Part shown: piece after piece, positions 21,290 through 33,141 of the stretch
How positions within the stretch are numbered: the first letter of the stretch is position 1
How the letters are laid out: every line of letters starts with the position of its first letter
From: Macrostomum hystrix
Lineage: Eukaryota > Platyhelminthes > Macrostomidae
Assembly: GCA_950097015.1 (NCBI GenBank)
Contig: CATNEN010000012.1
Location: forward strand, 2,225,501 to 2,289,500
Reading direction: 5' to 3'
Length of the DNA: 64,000 nucleotides
Position numbers and translations under genes: made by a program
The notes under the pieces: generated by a model
Told to the model about the DNA's origin: nothing
Database searches by the model: none
Seen by the model: only the letters and a program-made list of their open reading frames with translations

Positions 21290-21500
21290 TGCCTGCAGTT
21301 TGTGCAAGCACCTAACCTCTGAGCTGATGTTGCGGCTTGAGTACCAATGAGTCACTACAGGAATGCCTGCAGTTTGTGCCAACGACCACTAGTAGATCTA
21401 CTTAAGTAGTCCGTGGTTTGTGCAAGCACCTCTGAGCTGGTAGATGCAGCGAGTCTGCAAGCGGAACTGACGATGCTGATCCCCGCAAGCACCTAACCTT
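21290..21500 (+). pseudogene. Scrambled 3' region with an orphan fragment of exon 2
   Basis: Partial copies of the 74-bp 3'-flank repeat (CTGCAGTTTGTGCAAGCACC) surround a stray fragment at 21442-21486. This fragment matches the last codons, stop and 3' UTR of the MKPT exon 2 (GATGCAGCGAGTCTGCAAGC). It is the remnant of another gene copy or of unequal exchange. Confidence 0.75.
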
Positions 21501-21569
21501 CTAATTTCAGCTTTCAGCCGTATGATCGGAGTTCTTTCTGTTGAAGCCTTGACTGCCCAGAACTTCCTG

Positions 21570-22275
21570 AATAAGTCACTCACAGAATGAGTCACTCACA
21601 TAATGAGTCACTCACAGAATGAGTCACTCATATAATGAGTCACTCACAGAATGAGTCACAGAATGCATATAAGCATGCGCACACATTTATCGACTGAATT
21701 CTTGCTCAAAGGCCTTCTATTTTAAAACGGTCGTGTCCTCTCTCTTTTTTGAATCATTCGCTTAAAAGTTTTCTTGTGGAAGAATCAATCCTTTCTACCG
21801 CCGGTTCCGTTGGCTTCAACAATACTTGTAAGCTAATATGCAAAAACTGTAGCAGCCTTCGATGTAGATAAATTGAATTAACACCAAAGTTATTCGGTCC
21901 AGATGTAGCTTTTGCGCGGCAATTTCAAAGAATGAGTCACTCACAGAATAAGTCACTCACAGAATGAGTCACTCACAGAATGAGTCACTCACAGAATGAG
22001 TCACTCACAGAATGAGTCACTCACAGAATGAGTCACTCACAGAATGAGTCACTCACAGAATGAGTCACTCACATAATGAGTCACTCACAGAATGAGTCAC
22101 TCACAGAATGAGTCACTCACAGAATGAGTCACTCACAGAATGATCCACTCACAGAATGAGTCACTCACAGAATGAGTCACTCACAGAATGAGTCACTCAC
22201 AGAATGAGTCACTCATATAATGAGTCACTCACAGAATGAGTCACTCATATAATGAGTCACTCACAGAATGAGGCT
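21570..22275. repeat. 16-bp TGAGTCACTCACAGAA satellite (array 2), split by the 265-bp module
   Basis: Five or six units at 21570-21660, the module at about 21665-21931, then about 21 units to 22275. Some units have ATATAA in place of ACAGAA. Contains the AP-1 consensus TGAGTCA in most units. Confidence 0.93.
21665..21931 (+). repeat. 265-bp module (copy 2)
   Basis: Starts GCATGCGCACACATTTATCG and ends GCGCGGCAATTTCAAAG. Same as 59384-59637; inverted relative to 8206-8470. Confidence 0.88.
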
Positions 22276-24900
22276 CAACTACGAGTCACTGTTGGAGCAC
22301 TCTCTTAAAATCCAACTATACTAAATGTCTTGAGTTTATACTCGTATATATTATGAAATGGCCATATTTTGGTTCGAGTAGAAATAGTAAGCGCTATTGG
22401 TTAGCGACTGTCGAAGCAAATATTTCTTTCTTTTAATATTACTGTTCTCGCTCTGAGAAAATAAGATATATAAGTTTTTCGAGTGAAGCAGCAATTTTTA
22501 TTCAATACTAAAACTAAGGTAAGATTATTGGTGCATAGTATAGCTTAGTATAGTAGTATAGTATAGCTAAGTTTTATCAGATTCAGAACTAGAAGAAAAA
22601 ACGTTTAGCACACAACTTCAAGCGTGGTTCATTTTCAATTTTAATTTTTTTCGAGCATTAGTTGATTCAAGCATTTTTTTGATTCAAAACTATAAATAAA
22701 GGCTGTCTGAGCATGCGTAGCTGTTGGCATTTTTTTATTTTCAAAACTCATGAAAAGTGTTTCGAGCATTGTTGCAATCGCGTAATTAGATTCAAAGCTA
22801 GGAGAAAATATTTTACGATTTATAAAATATGAGATATCATGATATATTGAGACGGCAGCATTTTTCCTATGCAGTGGCATTATTTTACGAGTGGTAGCAT
22901 GATTAATAAGGGTGTAGCATAAATAATTTACGGGCAGTATAAGTTATCGAGGAAACAGCAATTATTATTCGGGAAAGTATCTATCGTGGGTTATGCATAA
23001 TTATTACTAAGAAACTGTTTTTTATTTACATGGAAAAGCATGAATAATCTTGGGAAAGCATAACTTATCCAGGATGGGAATGAAATAACGAGCGAAAAGT
23101 ATGAATTATTGGGGGGAAAGCATGACTTTTCGAGGGGGAAGTATGAACTATCGAAGTGGCAGCACAAATTATCGAAGGGGTAGCATGAATTATCGATTGT
23201 AAAACATGACTAAATCGAGAGGGTAGCATGAATTATCAAGGGCGAAGCATGATTAATCGATAGGAAGCATGAATTATCGACAAAATCGCATGATTTGTCA
23301 AGAGGGTATAGAATAAACTATAGAGTGGGGTAGCATGTATTAACGAGGGGAAGCACGAATTAACGTGGGAAATGTGTGAATTATCAACGGGGTAGCCTGA
23401 ATTATCGTGGGAAAAGCATAAACTAAGTGGGTAGCATAAATTATTGAGCGAGTTGAAAGATTTGTCCAGGGATAGCATGATATGACAAAGTGGTAGCATA
23501 GATTGAGGGGAAAGCAAGCGAGAGAAAAGCACGAATTATCAAGGGGTAGCATGAATCGTCGACGATGTAAGCATGAAATGGCACGAATTATTAAAGAAGA
23601 ACATAAATTTTCGATTTGGTAGCATGAATTATCGATTAAAAAGCATGATACAGGGTATATCGGTGGGTAAGCAGTAATTATCGAAAGGGAAAGCGTGAAA
23701 TGTCCATGGGAAGAATAAGTTATCGAGGGAAGGCATGAATTAACGAGGGGAAAGCGTTAAATATCGAGGAGCTAGCATGAATTATTGTGGGGGGAGCCTG
23801 AATTATCGAGGGGGGAGCATGAATTATCGAGGGGAATCATGAACTTTTAAGGGGAAAGAATGAACTATTAATGAAAAAGCATGAATTATGTAGGTGGATG
23901 CATAATTTATCAAGGGGGTAGAATGATATTTATCAACTGGCTTGCATTATTTACCGAGAGGGTCGCATGGTTTATCGAGTGGTAGCAGGATATATATTGT
24001 AGTCTTCTATTATCAACAGTAAAAATGTAAGTACGGTTCGTATAAGTTTATTAATACTTATTTCTTAGTTTTTTTGGTACAACTAACTGTTAATAGTAAG
24101 AGCTATTGATTAGCTACTGTCAGAGCAAATATTTTTTTGCTTAATTGCTCGTCTCGCTCTGAGAAAAGAAAAAAATGTTTTTTGAGTGCAGCAGCAAGTT
24201 TTATTCGATACAAAGCTGAGTAAAGAATTTTCGAGCATTTGTGCCAGCGTTTTTAGATTCGAAAACATAGGAAAATACTTTTAGGAAAGCTATTAGCGCT
24301 GTTCACTTTAAGTTTTAACATTTTTTCAAGCATTCTTGCAAGCAATATTCAATAGGATTAAAAAATAAAGGAAGATATAAAAAATTTTATTCCAAACTAA
24401 CAACAACTTTCCAGCATAGCTGCAAGCGTAATCAGATTCAGAACTAGAAAAAAATATGTGGGGAAAAGCATTCGATATCTAGGGAATAGCTTGATTTCGT
24501 GAAATGATTGCATTAGATTTCCAGGAGAAAGAATGAGATTTTCAGGTAATTTAAAAAACTATAAAAATATTTATTAAAGAGGGTAGTATGATTTATCAAA
24601 GGGGAAGCATTTATTAACGAGGGGGAGCATGAATTAACGGGGGGAAGTATGAGTTGAGGGGGTCTGCATTCTCGATGGCGTAGCATAAATTATTGAGGGG
24701 GTATAGTTTGATTGATCAAGGGGGTAGCATGAATTATCAAGGTTAGAGCATGAATTATCAGGGGTAGCATATATTTACGAGGGGGAGCCAGAATTATCGT
24801 GGAAAGTATAAATTGAGGGGGTAGCATAAATTTTAGAGGGAGTAGTAAACTTTGTCAAGAGATAGCATGATTTATCAAGGGGATATTAAGAAAAGATAAT
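22276..24900. repeat. AT-rich region with a decayed ~20-bp minisatellite
   Basis: From about 22860 to 24900 the phrase GCATGAATTATCGAGGGG recurs dozens of times with many substitutions and length changes; flanking parts are AT-rich and without genes. A segment near 22385-22470 (AGTAAGCGCTATTGGTTAGC) is repeated at 24090-24175, so the block was itself duplicated. Confidence 0.7.
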
Positions 24901-24984
24901 CATAGTATTGAAGTTGCATATTTTTAATTCTTCTTCTTCCCAGGCCTGTAAAGCGTGATTTGCTTCCCCCAAAGGGGGTCTTGG

Positions 24985-25743
24985 TTGCTAGTCCTATATA
25001 ATGTAAGAAAAATGAAAATCTTGTATGTATGTTTGCAATCGACTATCTCCCGAATGGCTCAACCGATTTTGACAATTCCTTAACTAAAATATGTCAAATG
25101 GTCCCGAATCCGTAAACGAATTTTTATTAAGCTTAATTCCATTGCCAAGTGGATTAAATATTCGGAAAACTGGTTTACATAGGCTTTTCCAATGCATTCA
25201 TTTATTCAACTTGTGCACGGTGAGGCTCCAGTGCCTATTTTAATGATTACATCAGAGCCAGTTTTGTTAGGCGACCGTACTGATAAGATATTTCTCACCC
25301 CATTGTGAATAGCTGTTGTCTTGATTTCTTATGCTACAAATTGAGTCCTCGCAGTAAGAACCCGTTCATACGGCCGTGAGCCAATTCAGGCCGAGAGTCA
25401 AAATATATTTAAGTTTAACAGAGCGATAAGGAAGGGGGGTTGGTGGTACGATAACAAGAGTGCGCGACTGAGGGTAGGAGAGGAGGCTAGAACGTGAGCG
25501 GCGGACCAATCAGAGAAGAGGAAAGAAAGAAAGGATAGAGTATGATAGATCAGCCGCAGAGATAACGAGGGAGAAAGAACTAGATTGAACTGGACGATGT
25601 AAACAAAAAAAGTGCAGAGAACGGAAGAGTGAATAGAGGACAGAAGGCAGAGACGAAAGTCGCGACAGCTGTGTCAACCCCATTGGCGAGATAATTACTG
25701 CCCAATGTGCACAGGCTGAGCTGGCTTCTGTTATCTGTTCGGC
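24985..25743. other. Unassigned segment, possible mobile-element terminus
   Basis: Starts CTATATAATGTAAGAAAAATG and contains CTCAACCGATTTTGAC. Arrangements of this kind are common at the ends of repetitive elements in invertebrates. No ORF or second terminus was identified. Homology to the other peptide-gene promoters begins only at about 25744. Confidence 0.3.
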
Positions 25744-26234
25744 ACTGAAGTCTAATATTTATTTAAATACCATTATGTCATCCTATTTAAAGCTGTCCTA
25801 TCACTATGATATAGCCTATTTTTAGAGCCACGTTTGTACATCAATAATTAATTTTTTGGGCATTCAGTGGGCGCCCTACTTACTGTCACCTAGTGCAAGT
25901 CATTAGCGGTAAATCAACTAATTCTTTTATCGATTTTTGCCATCATTCTTTAAATTCGTCGAAAATTGGAATTAGGCTCAAGCCATCGTCTCAGCCTTTC
26001 TGAGTGCTCATTGGGCAGTGTACTCCGCTTGACCAATCAAATTAAGGCGCTGTGTACGTAAGATGACAAAAGTGATTACGTAATCAGATGTTTTGTTTGC
26101 CACGATCAATAAGGCCGATTTGGCAACCTACATAATAGCAACTCAAACAGTCATTGTGGCAAATTGTCCTGCTTTAATACTTCAATAGTAATTGTGAAGA
26201 TTTCCGAGAAGCCGGCACTGCGATAAACACAAAC
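25744..26234 (+). promoter_or_regulatory. Upstream block of gene B (uninterrupted)
   Basis: Matches 62160-62660 upstream of C and, inverted and interrupted twice, the region upstream of A. It supplies the empty sites for the mariner (TTTAATACTTCAATAG near 26178) and the SINE (GATC...GGCAA, as TTTGCCACGATCAAT near 26097). Confidence 0.75.
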
Positions 26235-29200
26235 ATGAAGTTGACCCTGATCTGCCTTATTGGCCTGGCCGCTGTGCTCATCTCCTGCTCAGGTAAATCG
26301 AAATTGTTGATTAAAACACTTCGACATCTTGAAGATCTATAAGCCACAATTTATTGTCTGGCCAATACTTTATCTAGTAGATGCCAATCCTGTATCTAGT
26401 AGATGCCAATCCTGTATCTAGTAGATGTCAATCCTGTATCTAGTAGATGCCAATCCTGTATCTAGTAGATGCCAATCCTGTATCTAGTAGATGCCAATCC
26501 TGTATCTAGTAGATGTCAATCCTGTATCTAGTAGATGCCAATCCTGTATCTAGTAGATGCCAATCCTGTACCTAGTAGATGCCAATCCTGTATCTAGTAG
26601 ATGTCAATCCTGTATCTAGTAGATGCCAATCCTGTACCTAGTAGATGCCCATCCTGTATCTAGTAGATGCCAATCCTGTATCTAGTAGATGCCAATCCTG
26701 TATCTAGTAGATGTCAATCCTGTATCTAGTAGATGTCAATCCTGTATCTAGTAGATGCCAATCCTGTATCTTGTAGATGTCAATTCTGTATCTAGTAGAT
26801 GCCAATCCTGTATCTAGTCGATGCCAATCCTGTATCTAGTCGATGCCAATCCTGTATCTAGTAGATGTCAATCCTGTATCTTGTAGAGGTCAATCCTGTA
26901 TCTAGTCGATGCCAATCCGGTATCTAGTCGATGCCAATCCTGTATCTAGTAGATGTCAATCCTGTATCTTGTAGAGGTCAATCCTGTATCTAGTAGATGC
27001 CAATCCTGTATCTAGTAGATGCCAATCCTGTATCTAGTAGATGCCAATCCTGTATCTAGTAGATGCCAATCCTGTATCTAGTCGATGCCAATCCTGTATC
27101 TAGTCGATGCCAATCCTGTATCTAGTAGATGTCAATCCTGTATCTTGTAGAGGTCAATCCTGTATCTAGTCGATGCCAATCCGGTATCTAGTCGATGCCA
27201 ATCCTGTATCTAGTAGATGTCAATCCTGTATCTTGTAGAGGTCAATCCTGTATCTAGTAGATGCCAATCCTGTATCTAGTAGATGCCAATCCTGTATCTA
27301 GTAGATGCCAATCCTGTATCTAGTAGATGCCAATCCTGTATCTAGTAGATGCCAATCCTGTATCTAGTAGATGCCAATCCTGTATCTAGTAGATGCCAAT
27401 CCTGTACCTAGTAGATGCCAATCCTGTATCTAGTAGATGTCAATCCTGTATCTAGTAGATGCCAATCCTGTATCTAGTAGATGTCAATCCTGTATCTAGT
27501 AGATGTCAATCCTGTATCTAGTAGATGCCAATCCTGTATCTAGTAGATGCCAATCCTGTATCTAGTAGATGCCAATCCTGTATCTAGTAGATGCCAATCC
27601 TGTATCTAGTAGATGCCAATCCTGTATCTAGTAGATGCCAATCCTGTATCTAGTAGATGCCTGTATCTAGTAGATGTCAATCCTGTATCTAGTAGATGTC
27701 AATCCTGTATCTAGTAGATGCCAATCCTGTATCTAGTAGATGCCAATCCTGTATCTAGTAGATGCCAATCCTGTATCTAGTAGATGCTAATTCTGTATCT
27801 AGTAGATGCCAATCCTGTATCTAGTAGATGCCAATCCTGTATCTAGTAGATGCCGATCCTGTATCTAGTAGATGCCAATCCTGTATCTAGTAGATGCCGA
27901 TCCTGTATCTAGTAGATGCCAATCCTGTATCTAGTAGATGCCAATCCTGTATCTAGTAGATGCCAATCCTGTATCTAGTAGATGCCTGTATCTAGTAGAT
28001 GCCAATCCTGTATCTAGTAGATGTCAATCCTGTATCTAGTAGATGTCAATCCTGTATCTAGTAGATGCCAATCCTGTACCTAGTAGATGCCCATCCTGTA
28101 TCTAGTAGATGCCAATCCTGTATCTAGTCGATGCCAATCCTGTATCTAGTCGATGCCAATCCTGTATCTTGCAGATGTCAATCCTGTATCTAGTAGATGC
28201 CAATCCTGTATCTTGTAGATGTCAATTCTGTATCTAGTAGATGCCAATCCTGTATCTAGTCGATGCCAATCCTGTATCTAGTCGATGCCAATCCTGTATC
28301 TAGTCGATGCCAATCCTGTATCTAGTCGATGCCAATCCTGTATCTTGCAGATGTCAATCCTGTATCTAGTAGATGCCAATCCTGTATCTTGTAGATGTCA
28401 ATTCTGTATCTAGTAGATGCCAATCCTGTATCTAGTCGATGCCAATCCTGTATCTAGTCGATGCCAATCCTGTATCTAGTAGATGTCAATCCTGTATCTT
28501 GTAGAGGTCAATCCTGTATCTAGTCGATGCCAATCCGGTATCTAGTCGATGCCAATCCTGTATCTAGTAGATGTCAATCCTGTATCTTGTAGAGGTCAAT
28601 CCTGTATCTAGTAGATGCCAATCCTGTATCTAGTAGATGCCAATCCTGTATCTAGTAGATGCCAATCCTGTATCTAGTAGATGCCAATCCTGTATCTAGT
28701 AGATGCCAATCCTGTATCTAGTAGATGCCAATCCTGTATCTAGTAGATGCCAATCCTGTACCTAGTAGATGCCAATCCTGTATCTAGTAGATGTCAATCC
28801 TGTATCTAGTAGATGCCAATCCTGTATCTAGTAGATGTCAATCCTGTATCTAGTAGATGTCAATCCTGTATCTAGTAGATGCCAATCCTGTATCTAGTAG
28901 ATGCCAATCCTGTATCTAGTAGATGCCAATCCTGTATCTAGTAGATGCCAATCCTGTATCTAGTAGATGCCAATCCTGTATCTAGTAGATGCCAATCCTG
29001 TATCTAGTAGATGCCTGTATCTAGTAGATGTCAATCCTGTATCTAGTAGATGTCAATCCTGTATCTAGTAGATGCCAATCCTGTATCTAGTAGATGCCAA
29101 TCCTGTATCTAGTAGATGCCAATCCTGTATCTAGTAGATGCTAATTCTGTATCTAGTAGATGCCAATCCTGTATCTAGTAGATGCCAATCCTGTATCTAG

Positions 29201-29771
29201 TAGATGCCGATCCTGTATCTAGTAGATGCCAATCCTGTATCTAGTAGATGCCGATCCTGTATCTAGTAGATGCCAATCCTGTATCTAGTAGATGCCAATC
29301 CTGTATCTAGTAGATGCCAATCCTGTATCTAGTAGATGCCTGTATCTAGTAGATGCCAATCCTGTATCTAGTAGATGTCAATCCTGTATCTAGTAGATGC
29401 CAATCCTGTATCTAGTCGATGCCAATCCTGTATCTAGTAGATGCCAATCCTGTATCTAGTCGATGCCAATTCCAGAAAATAATTTTAACGAACATTCAAA
29501 AGCGGCATTCTCTATGCGAGTCAATGCAACAACACCTGTCTACCCGCCTGTTTTTTCAGAGGGACATCATGGTTGCCGTCAGAAGAACGATCGCTGCGAT
29601 GCCTACCCACGTTGGCACCGGTGTTGCGGCCGTATGGAGTGCCGCTCGGGTCGCTGCGTCGCCAAATGCCTGGAGAATCGCGCGAGCTGCCGACGCGACA
29701 AGGATTGCTGCTCCGGCTTCTGCGAGTGGTCGCGCTGGCGGAGGCAGCGAGTCTGCAGTCTGCGCTGGTGA
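26235..29771 (+). CDS. Secreted double-ICK cysteine-rich peptide (MKLT type, gene B)
   Basis: Exon 1 26235-26292 (signal peptide MKLTLICLIGLAAV...), phase-1 intron 26293-29559 of 3267 bp, exon 2 29560-29771; 89 residues. The cysteines are C-x6-C-x8-CC-x4-C-x4-C-x3-C-x6-C-x5-CC-x3-C-x10-C, with DCCSGFC in the second knot and the C-terminus CSLRW. Over 94% of the intron is the 22-bp minisatellite. ATTAAA at 29831-29836. It converges on gene F, 794 bp stop to stop. The coding part is only 270 nt of a 3.5-kb transcription unit. Function unknown. Confidence 0.82.
26372..29470. repeat. 22-bp minisatellite in intron of gene B, with ~1.35-kb higher-order repeat
   Basis: About 140 copies with core CCAATCCTGTATCTAGTAGA. 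Shared rare variants recur about 1353 bp apart: GATGCCTGTATC at about 27658/29011 and 27985/29338, and GCTAATTCTG at about 27786/29139. This shows a recent internal duplication of roughly 1.35 kb. Confidence 0.94.
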
Positions 29772-30029
29772 AATGGTGGCTTCAATGACTGTCGAGTTTT
29801 ATGATCTCTTTTAAAATTTACATTGAGCGCATTAAATTTTACAAGCGCTTAATGCCAGTTTTATTGTGCTGCGAACTGACGGAAAATATATTCAATGATA
29901 AATCAATATATCGTTAAAAAACATTTTTATGCATTCAATTTCTTTGCATAATTTATAAAAATATCGAATTGCCTTATTAATAGGCTTAGTCCTCCATACT
30001 TGAAAATGAAAATGGATGAAAATGGTTCA

Positions 30030-30405
30030 TTGGTACTCAATACTCAAGCCGCAAAATCAGCTCAGAGGTTAGGTGCTTGCACAAACTGCAGACATTACTG
30101 TAGTGACTCATTGGTACTCAAGCCGCAACATCAGCTCAGAGGTTAGGTGCTTGCACAAACTGCAGGTATTCCTGTAGTGACTCATTAGTACTCATGCCGC
30201 AACATCAGCTCAGAGGTTAGGTGCTTGCACAAACTGCAGGTATTCCTGTAGTGACTCATTGGTACTCAAGCCGCAACATCAGCTCAGAGGTTAGGTGCTT
30301 GCACAAACTGCAGGCATTCCTGTAGTGACTCTCATGGTACTCAAGCCGCAACAACAGCTCAGAGGTTAGGTGCTTGCACAAACTGCAGGCATTCCTGTAG
30401 TGACT
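30030..30405. repeat. 74-bp tandem repeats between genes B and F
   Basis: Five units with TGACTCATTGGTACTCAAGC and CTTGCACAAACTGCAG. They lie in the 3' flank of gene F; single or double copies occur after D and E. TGACTCA at unit junctions matches the AP-1 heptamer. Confidence 0.9.
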
Positions 30406-30564
30406 CTCTGTGCAATATATTTAATTGAATGCCAAGGAACAGTATAAAAGTACATTTGAGTGCCACTGGGGAGGGACACTGAGAGATAAATTCAGCAGTC
30501 CACAGACACCATGTAGCGCAGTCTCTAGCCAGCGCCACCGCAGCAGATGCGGGGATCAGCATCG

Positions 30565-30914
30565 TCAGTTCCGCTTGCAGACTCGCTGCATCTGCCAGCG
30601 CGACCACTCGCAGTTGCCGGAGCAGCATTCCTTGTCGCGTCGGCAGCTCGCGCGATGCTTCAGGCAGGTGGCGACGCAGCGACCCGAGCGGCACTCCAGA
30701 CCGCCGCAACAGCTTCGCCACGGTCGGATGGCATCGCAGCGATCGTCCTTCTGACGGCAGGCCTCTGAAACCGGTTGGGGATCATGGCGAATCAATGGAA
30801 ATCCCATTGAAACTGCAATGCTTCTGTTGAGAATATTCTCCAGTTGACTCACGTACCTGAGCTGTAGATGAGCAGGACAGACAGCACGGCAAAGCACAGC
30901 AGAGTTGGCTTCAT
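30565..30914 (-). CDS. Secreted double-ICK cysteine-rich peptide (MKPT type, gene F)
   Basis: Exon 1 30914-30857, phase-1 intron 30856-30765 (92 bp), exon 2 30764-30565; 85 residues identical to D and E. Core promoter and leader are preserved (TATAAAG at 31002-30996). Homology to the D/E upstream region stops at 31131, where the 26-kb repeat block begins; the rest of the normal promoter, including the 91-bp repeats, resumes at 57147. The gene is therefore coding-intact but separated from its distal upstream region. Confidence 0.85.
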
Positions 30915-30995
30915 GATTTCTCACCTGTAGTTTGTACGAGCTAGGTTGCAGACTTTGCTTGTGGACTGACTAGATCTGCTTTAGTCGACTAGCGG

Positions 30996-31002
30996 CTTTA
31001 TA
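30996..31002 (-). promoter_or_regulatory. TATA box of gene F
   Basis: TATAAAG on the minus strand, 130 bp from the insertion point at 31131/31132. Confidence 0.65.
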
Positions 31003-31131
31003 GGGCTTGGAGATGCGAAGGCAGCGCCCCGGACCGCATGTTGGAAACACCTGTGAGACTTGCACGGCCTGCTCTGGTCAGTGTTGCAAGTGACTAGGCT
31101 TTGAGCAACTCTTGATCAGCTTTATTAACCA

Positions 31132-33141
31132 ACGAGCTAAACTCCTCCTCCGGAGGAGGTTGAGGGGAGAGAACTCCCATCGCCTGATCTCCCATCGCCT
31201 CATCTCCCATCGCCTCATCTCCCATCGCCTCATCTCCCATCGCCTCATCTCCCATCGCCTCATCTCCCATCGCCTGATCTCCCATCGCCTAATCTCCCGT
31301 CGCCTGATCTCCCATTGCCTGATCTCCCATCGCCTCATCTCCCATCGCCTCATCTCCCATCGCCTAATCTCCCATCGCCTAATCTCCCATCGCCTAATCT
31401 CCCATCGCCTCATCATCCGTCGCCTGATCTCCCATCGCCTCATCTCCCATCGCCGCATCTCCTATCTCCTGTACTCCCATCGCCTAATCTCCCATCACCT
31501 CATCTCCCATCGCCTAATCTCCCATTGCCTCATCTCCCGTCGCCACATCTCCCATCGCCTGATCTCCCATCGCCTCATCTCCTATCGCCTGATCTCCCAT
31601 CGCCTCATCTCCCATCGCCTCATCTCCCATCGCCTCATCTCCTATCGCCTGATCTCCCATCGCCTCATCATCCGTCGCCTGATCTCCCATCGCCTCATCT
31701 CCCATCGCCTCATCTCCTATCTCCTGTTCTCTCATCGCCTAATCTCCCATCGCCTCATCTCCCATCGCCTGATCTCCCATCGCCTCATCTCCCATCGCCT
31801 CATCTCCTATCGCCTGATCTCCCATCGCCTAATCTCCCATCGCCTCATCTCCCATCGTCTGATCTCCCATCGCCTAATCTCCCATCGCCTGATCTCCCAT
31901 TGCCTGATCTCCCATCGCCTCATCACCCAGTGCGATCTTGCGTGAATGTACAGTCATTTTATATTTAATTCAGAGAGTTCAGACCTCAGTGTCTAAACTG
32001 ACTAACCAAAAACTCCTCACCTAATGATGTCTGAAAGTAGCAATGTGCGTAAACCACCTTTTGTCCGACTAAACTGTTGAAAACAATTCAAAAGAAAACA
32101 TTTCTTTAGCTACCATGCCCAGAATCTTCAGAATTAAAATAGACGACAGCTTTCGAATAAGATTGAGGGGCTAGAAATCATATCGCGCGAACTCCATCAA
32201 CTTTAAATTAAACCCCACCCGTTAAAACAGGTGAAGTCCGAGCCATTAATATTGACGACAGCCAGTTCTCCGGGCCCCGCTCAGTCAGAGGTGCGAATTT
32301 CAATAAATAAAATTCAACAGCCCGCCTTCGAGAATAGGAATGTGTGAAACTGTATTGTGGCGAATTCTCTCTCCTTAGCAATCTCGCCGAGACACTGTAC
32401 ACACAGCTGAAAGCATTGCAAAAGTATAAAAACTTTATTTGCCCTTGGCATCCCCAATTTTCGGAATTCAGCAATGAAATTTATATCTCTGGATTTAGAA
32501 CTTCAAGTTCTCTCCAGCCGTACAAATTTTATCCACAAATCTTAAAAAAGCAAAATAATAATTCTCAGTTGAAATTTCTGCAAAAGGCAGCCAGTTTAGT
32601 AAGCACATTCTTCTCCGCCTACACTGAGAGGCCCGCAAATTTTATAAATTGAATTTTAACCCAGCCAACTCTGCCCTGCCCATTGTACGCACTTCAATAT
32701 TGAACAAATCAGACCCCTCAATAGAAATAACTCGCGGCACCCTCTCTCCGCCAATACACAGAGGCAGTTAGAATGTGCGTACGGCCAACTCTCCGCCCCA
32801 TTTTCAAACCGACTGCCAACCCTCCACTGGAGAGAAAATACACTAAACAGATAGGCACAAAATGTTGACGCAACTCATTTAACCGAGGCCAATTTCATCA
32901 CAGCGGGAAGGACATTTGCCTACTATATACTACTTAATAGCCTTTCTGCTTTTTTGAGGATCATAGAATTTGAAATTTCAGAATTAAAATAGCCTATAGC
33001 CTTCCTCGGAAAATTTCCCATTTTCCCATATAAGTTTCAACGCTGAGTTGCCAGTATTCTAGGAGGAGATGTCGAACTGACACACACACACACACACAGA
33101 CACACACACAGACAAACAACACGTGAAAATTAGTATATTTA
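31132..33141 (-). repeat. Unit 1 (inverted, long body)
   Basis: Tail at 31132-31159, 15-bp array 31176-31925, then the full-length 1.2-kb body to the head at 33141. It has the longest form of the body, also seen in units 11 and 12. Confidence 0.85.

Noticed and set aside
32208-32652. Recurring 64-104 residue ORFs in the body of the 26-kb array units (also at 37136, 51046, 53141, 55452)
   Set aside because: Copies differ by frameshifts and stops, and the same region is open on both strands; no transposase, Rep or helicase motif.
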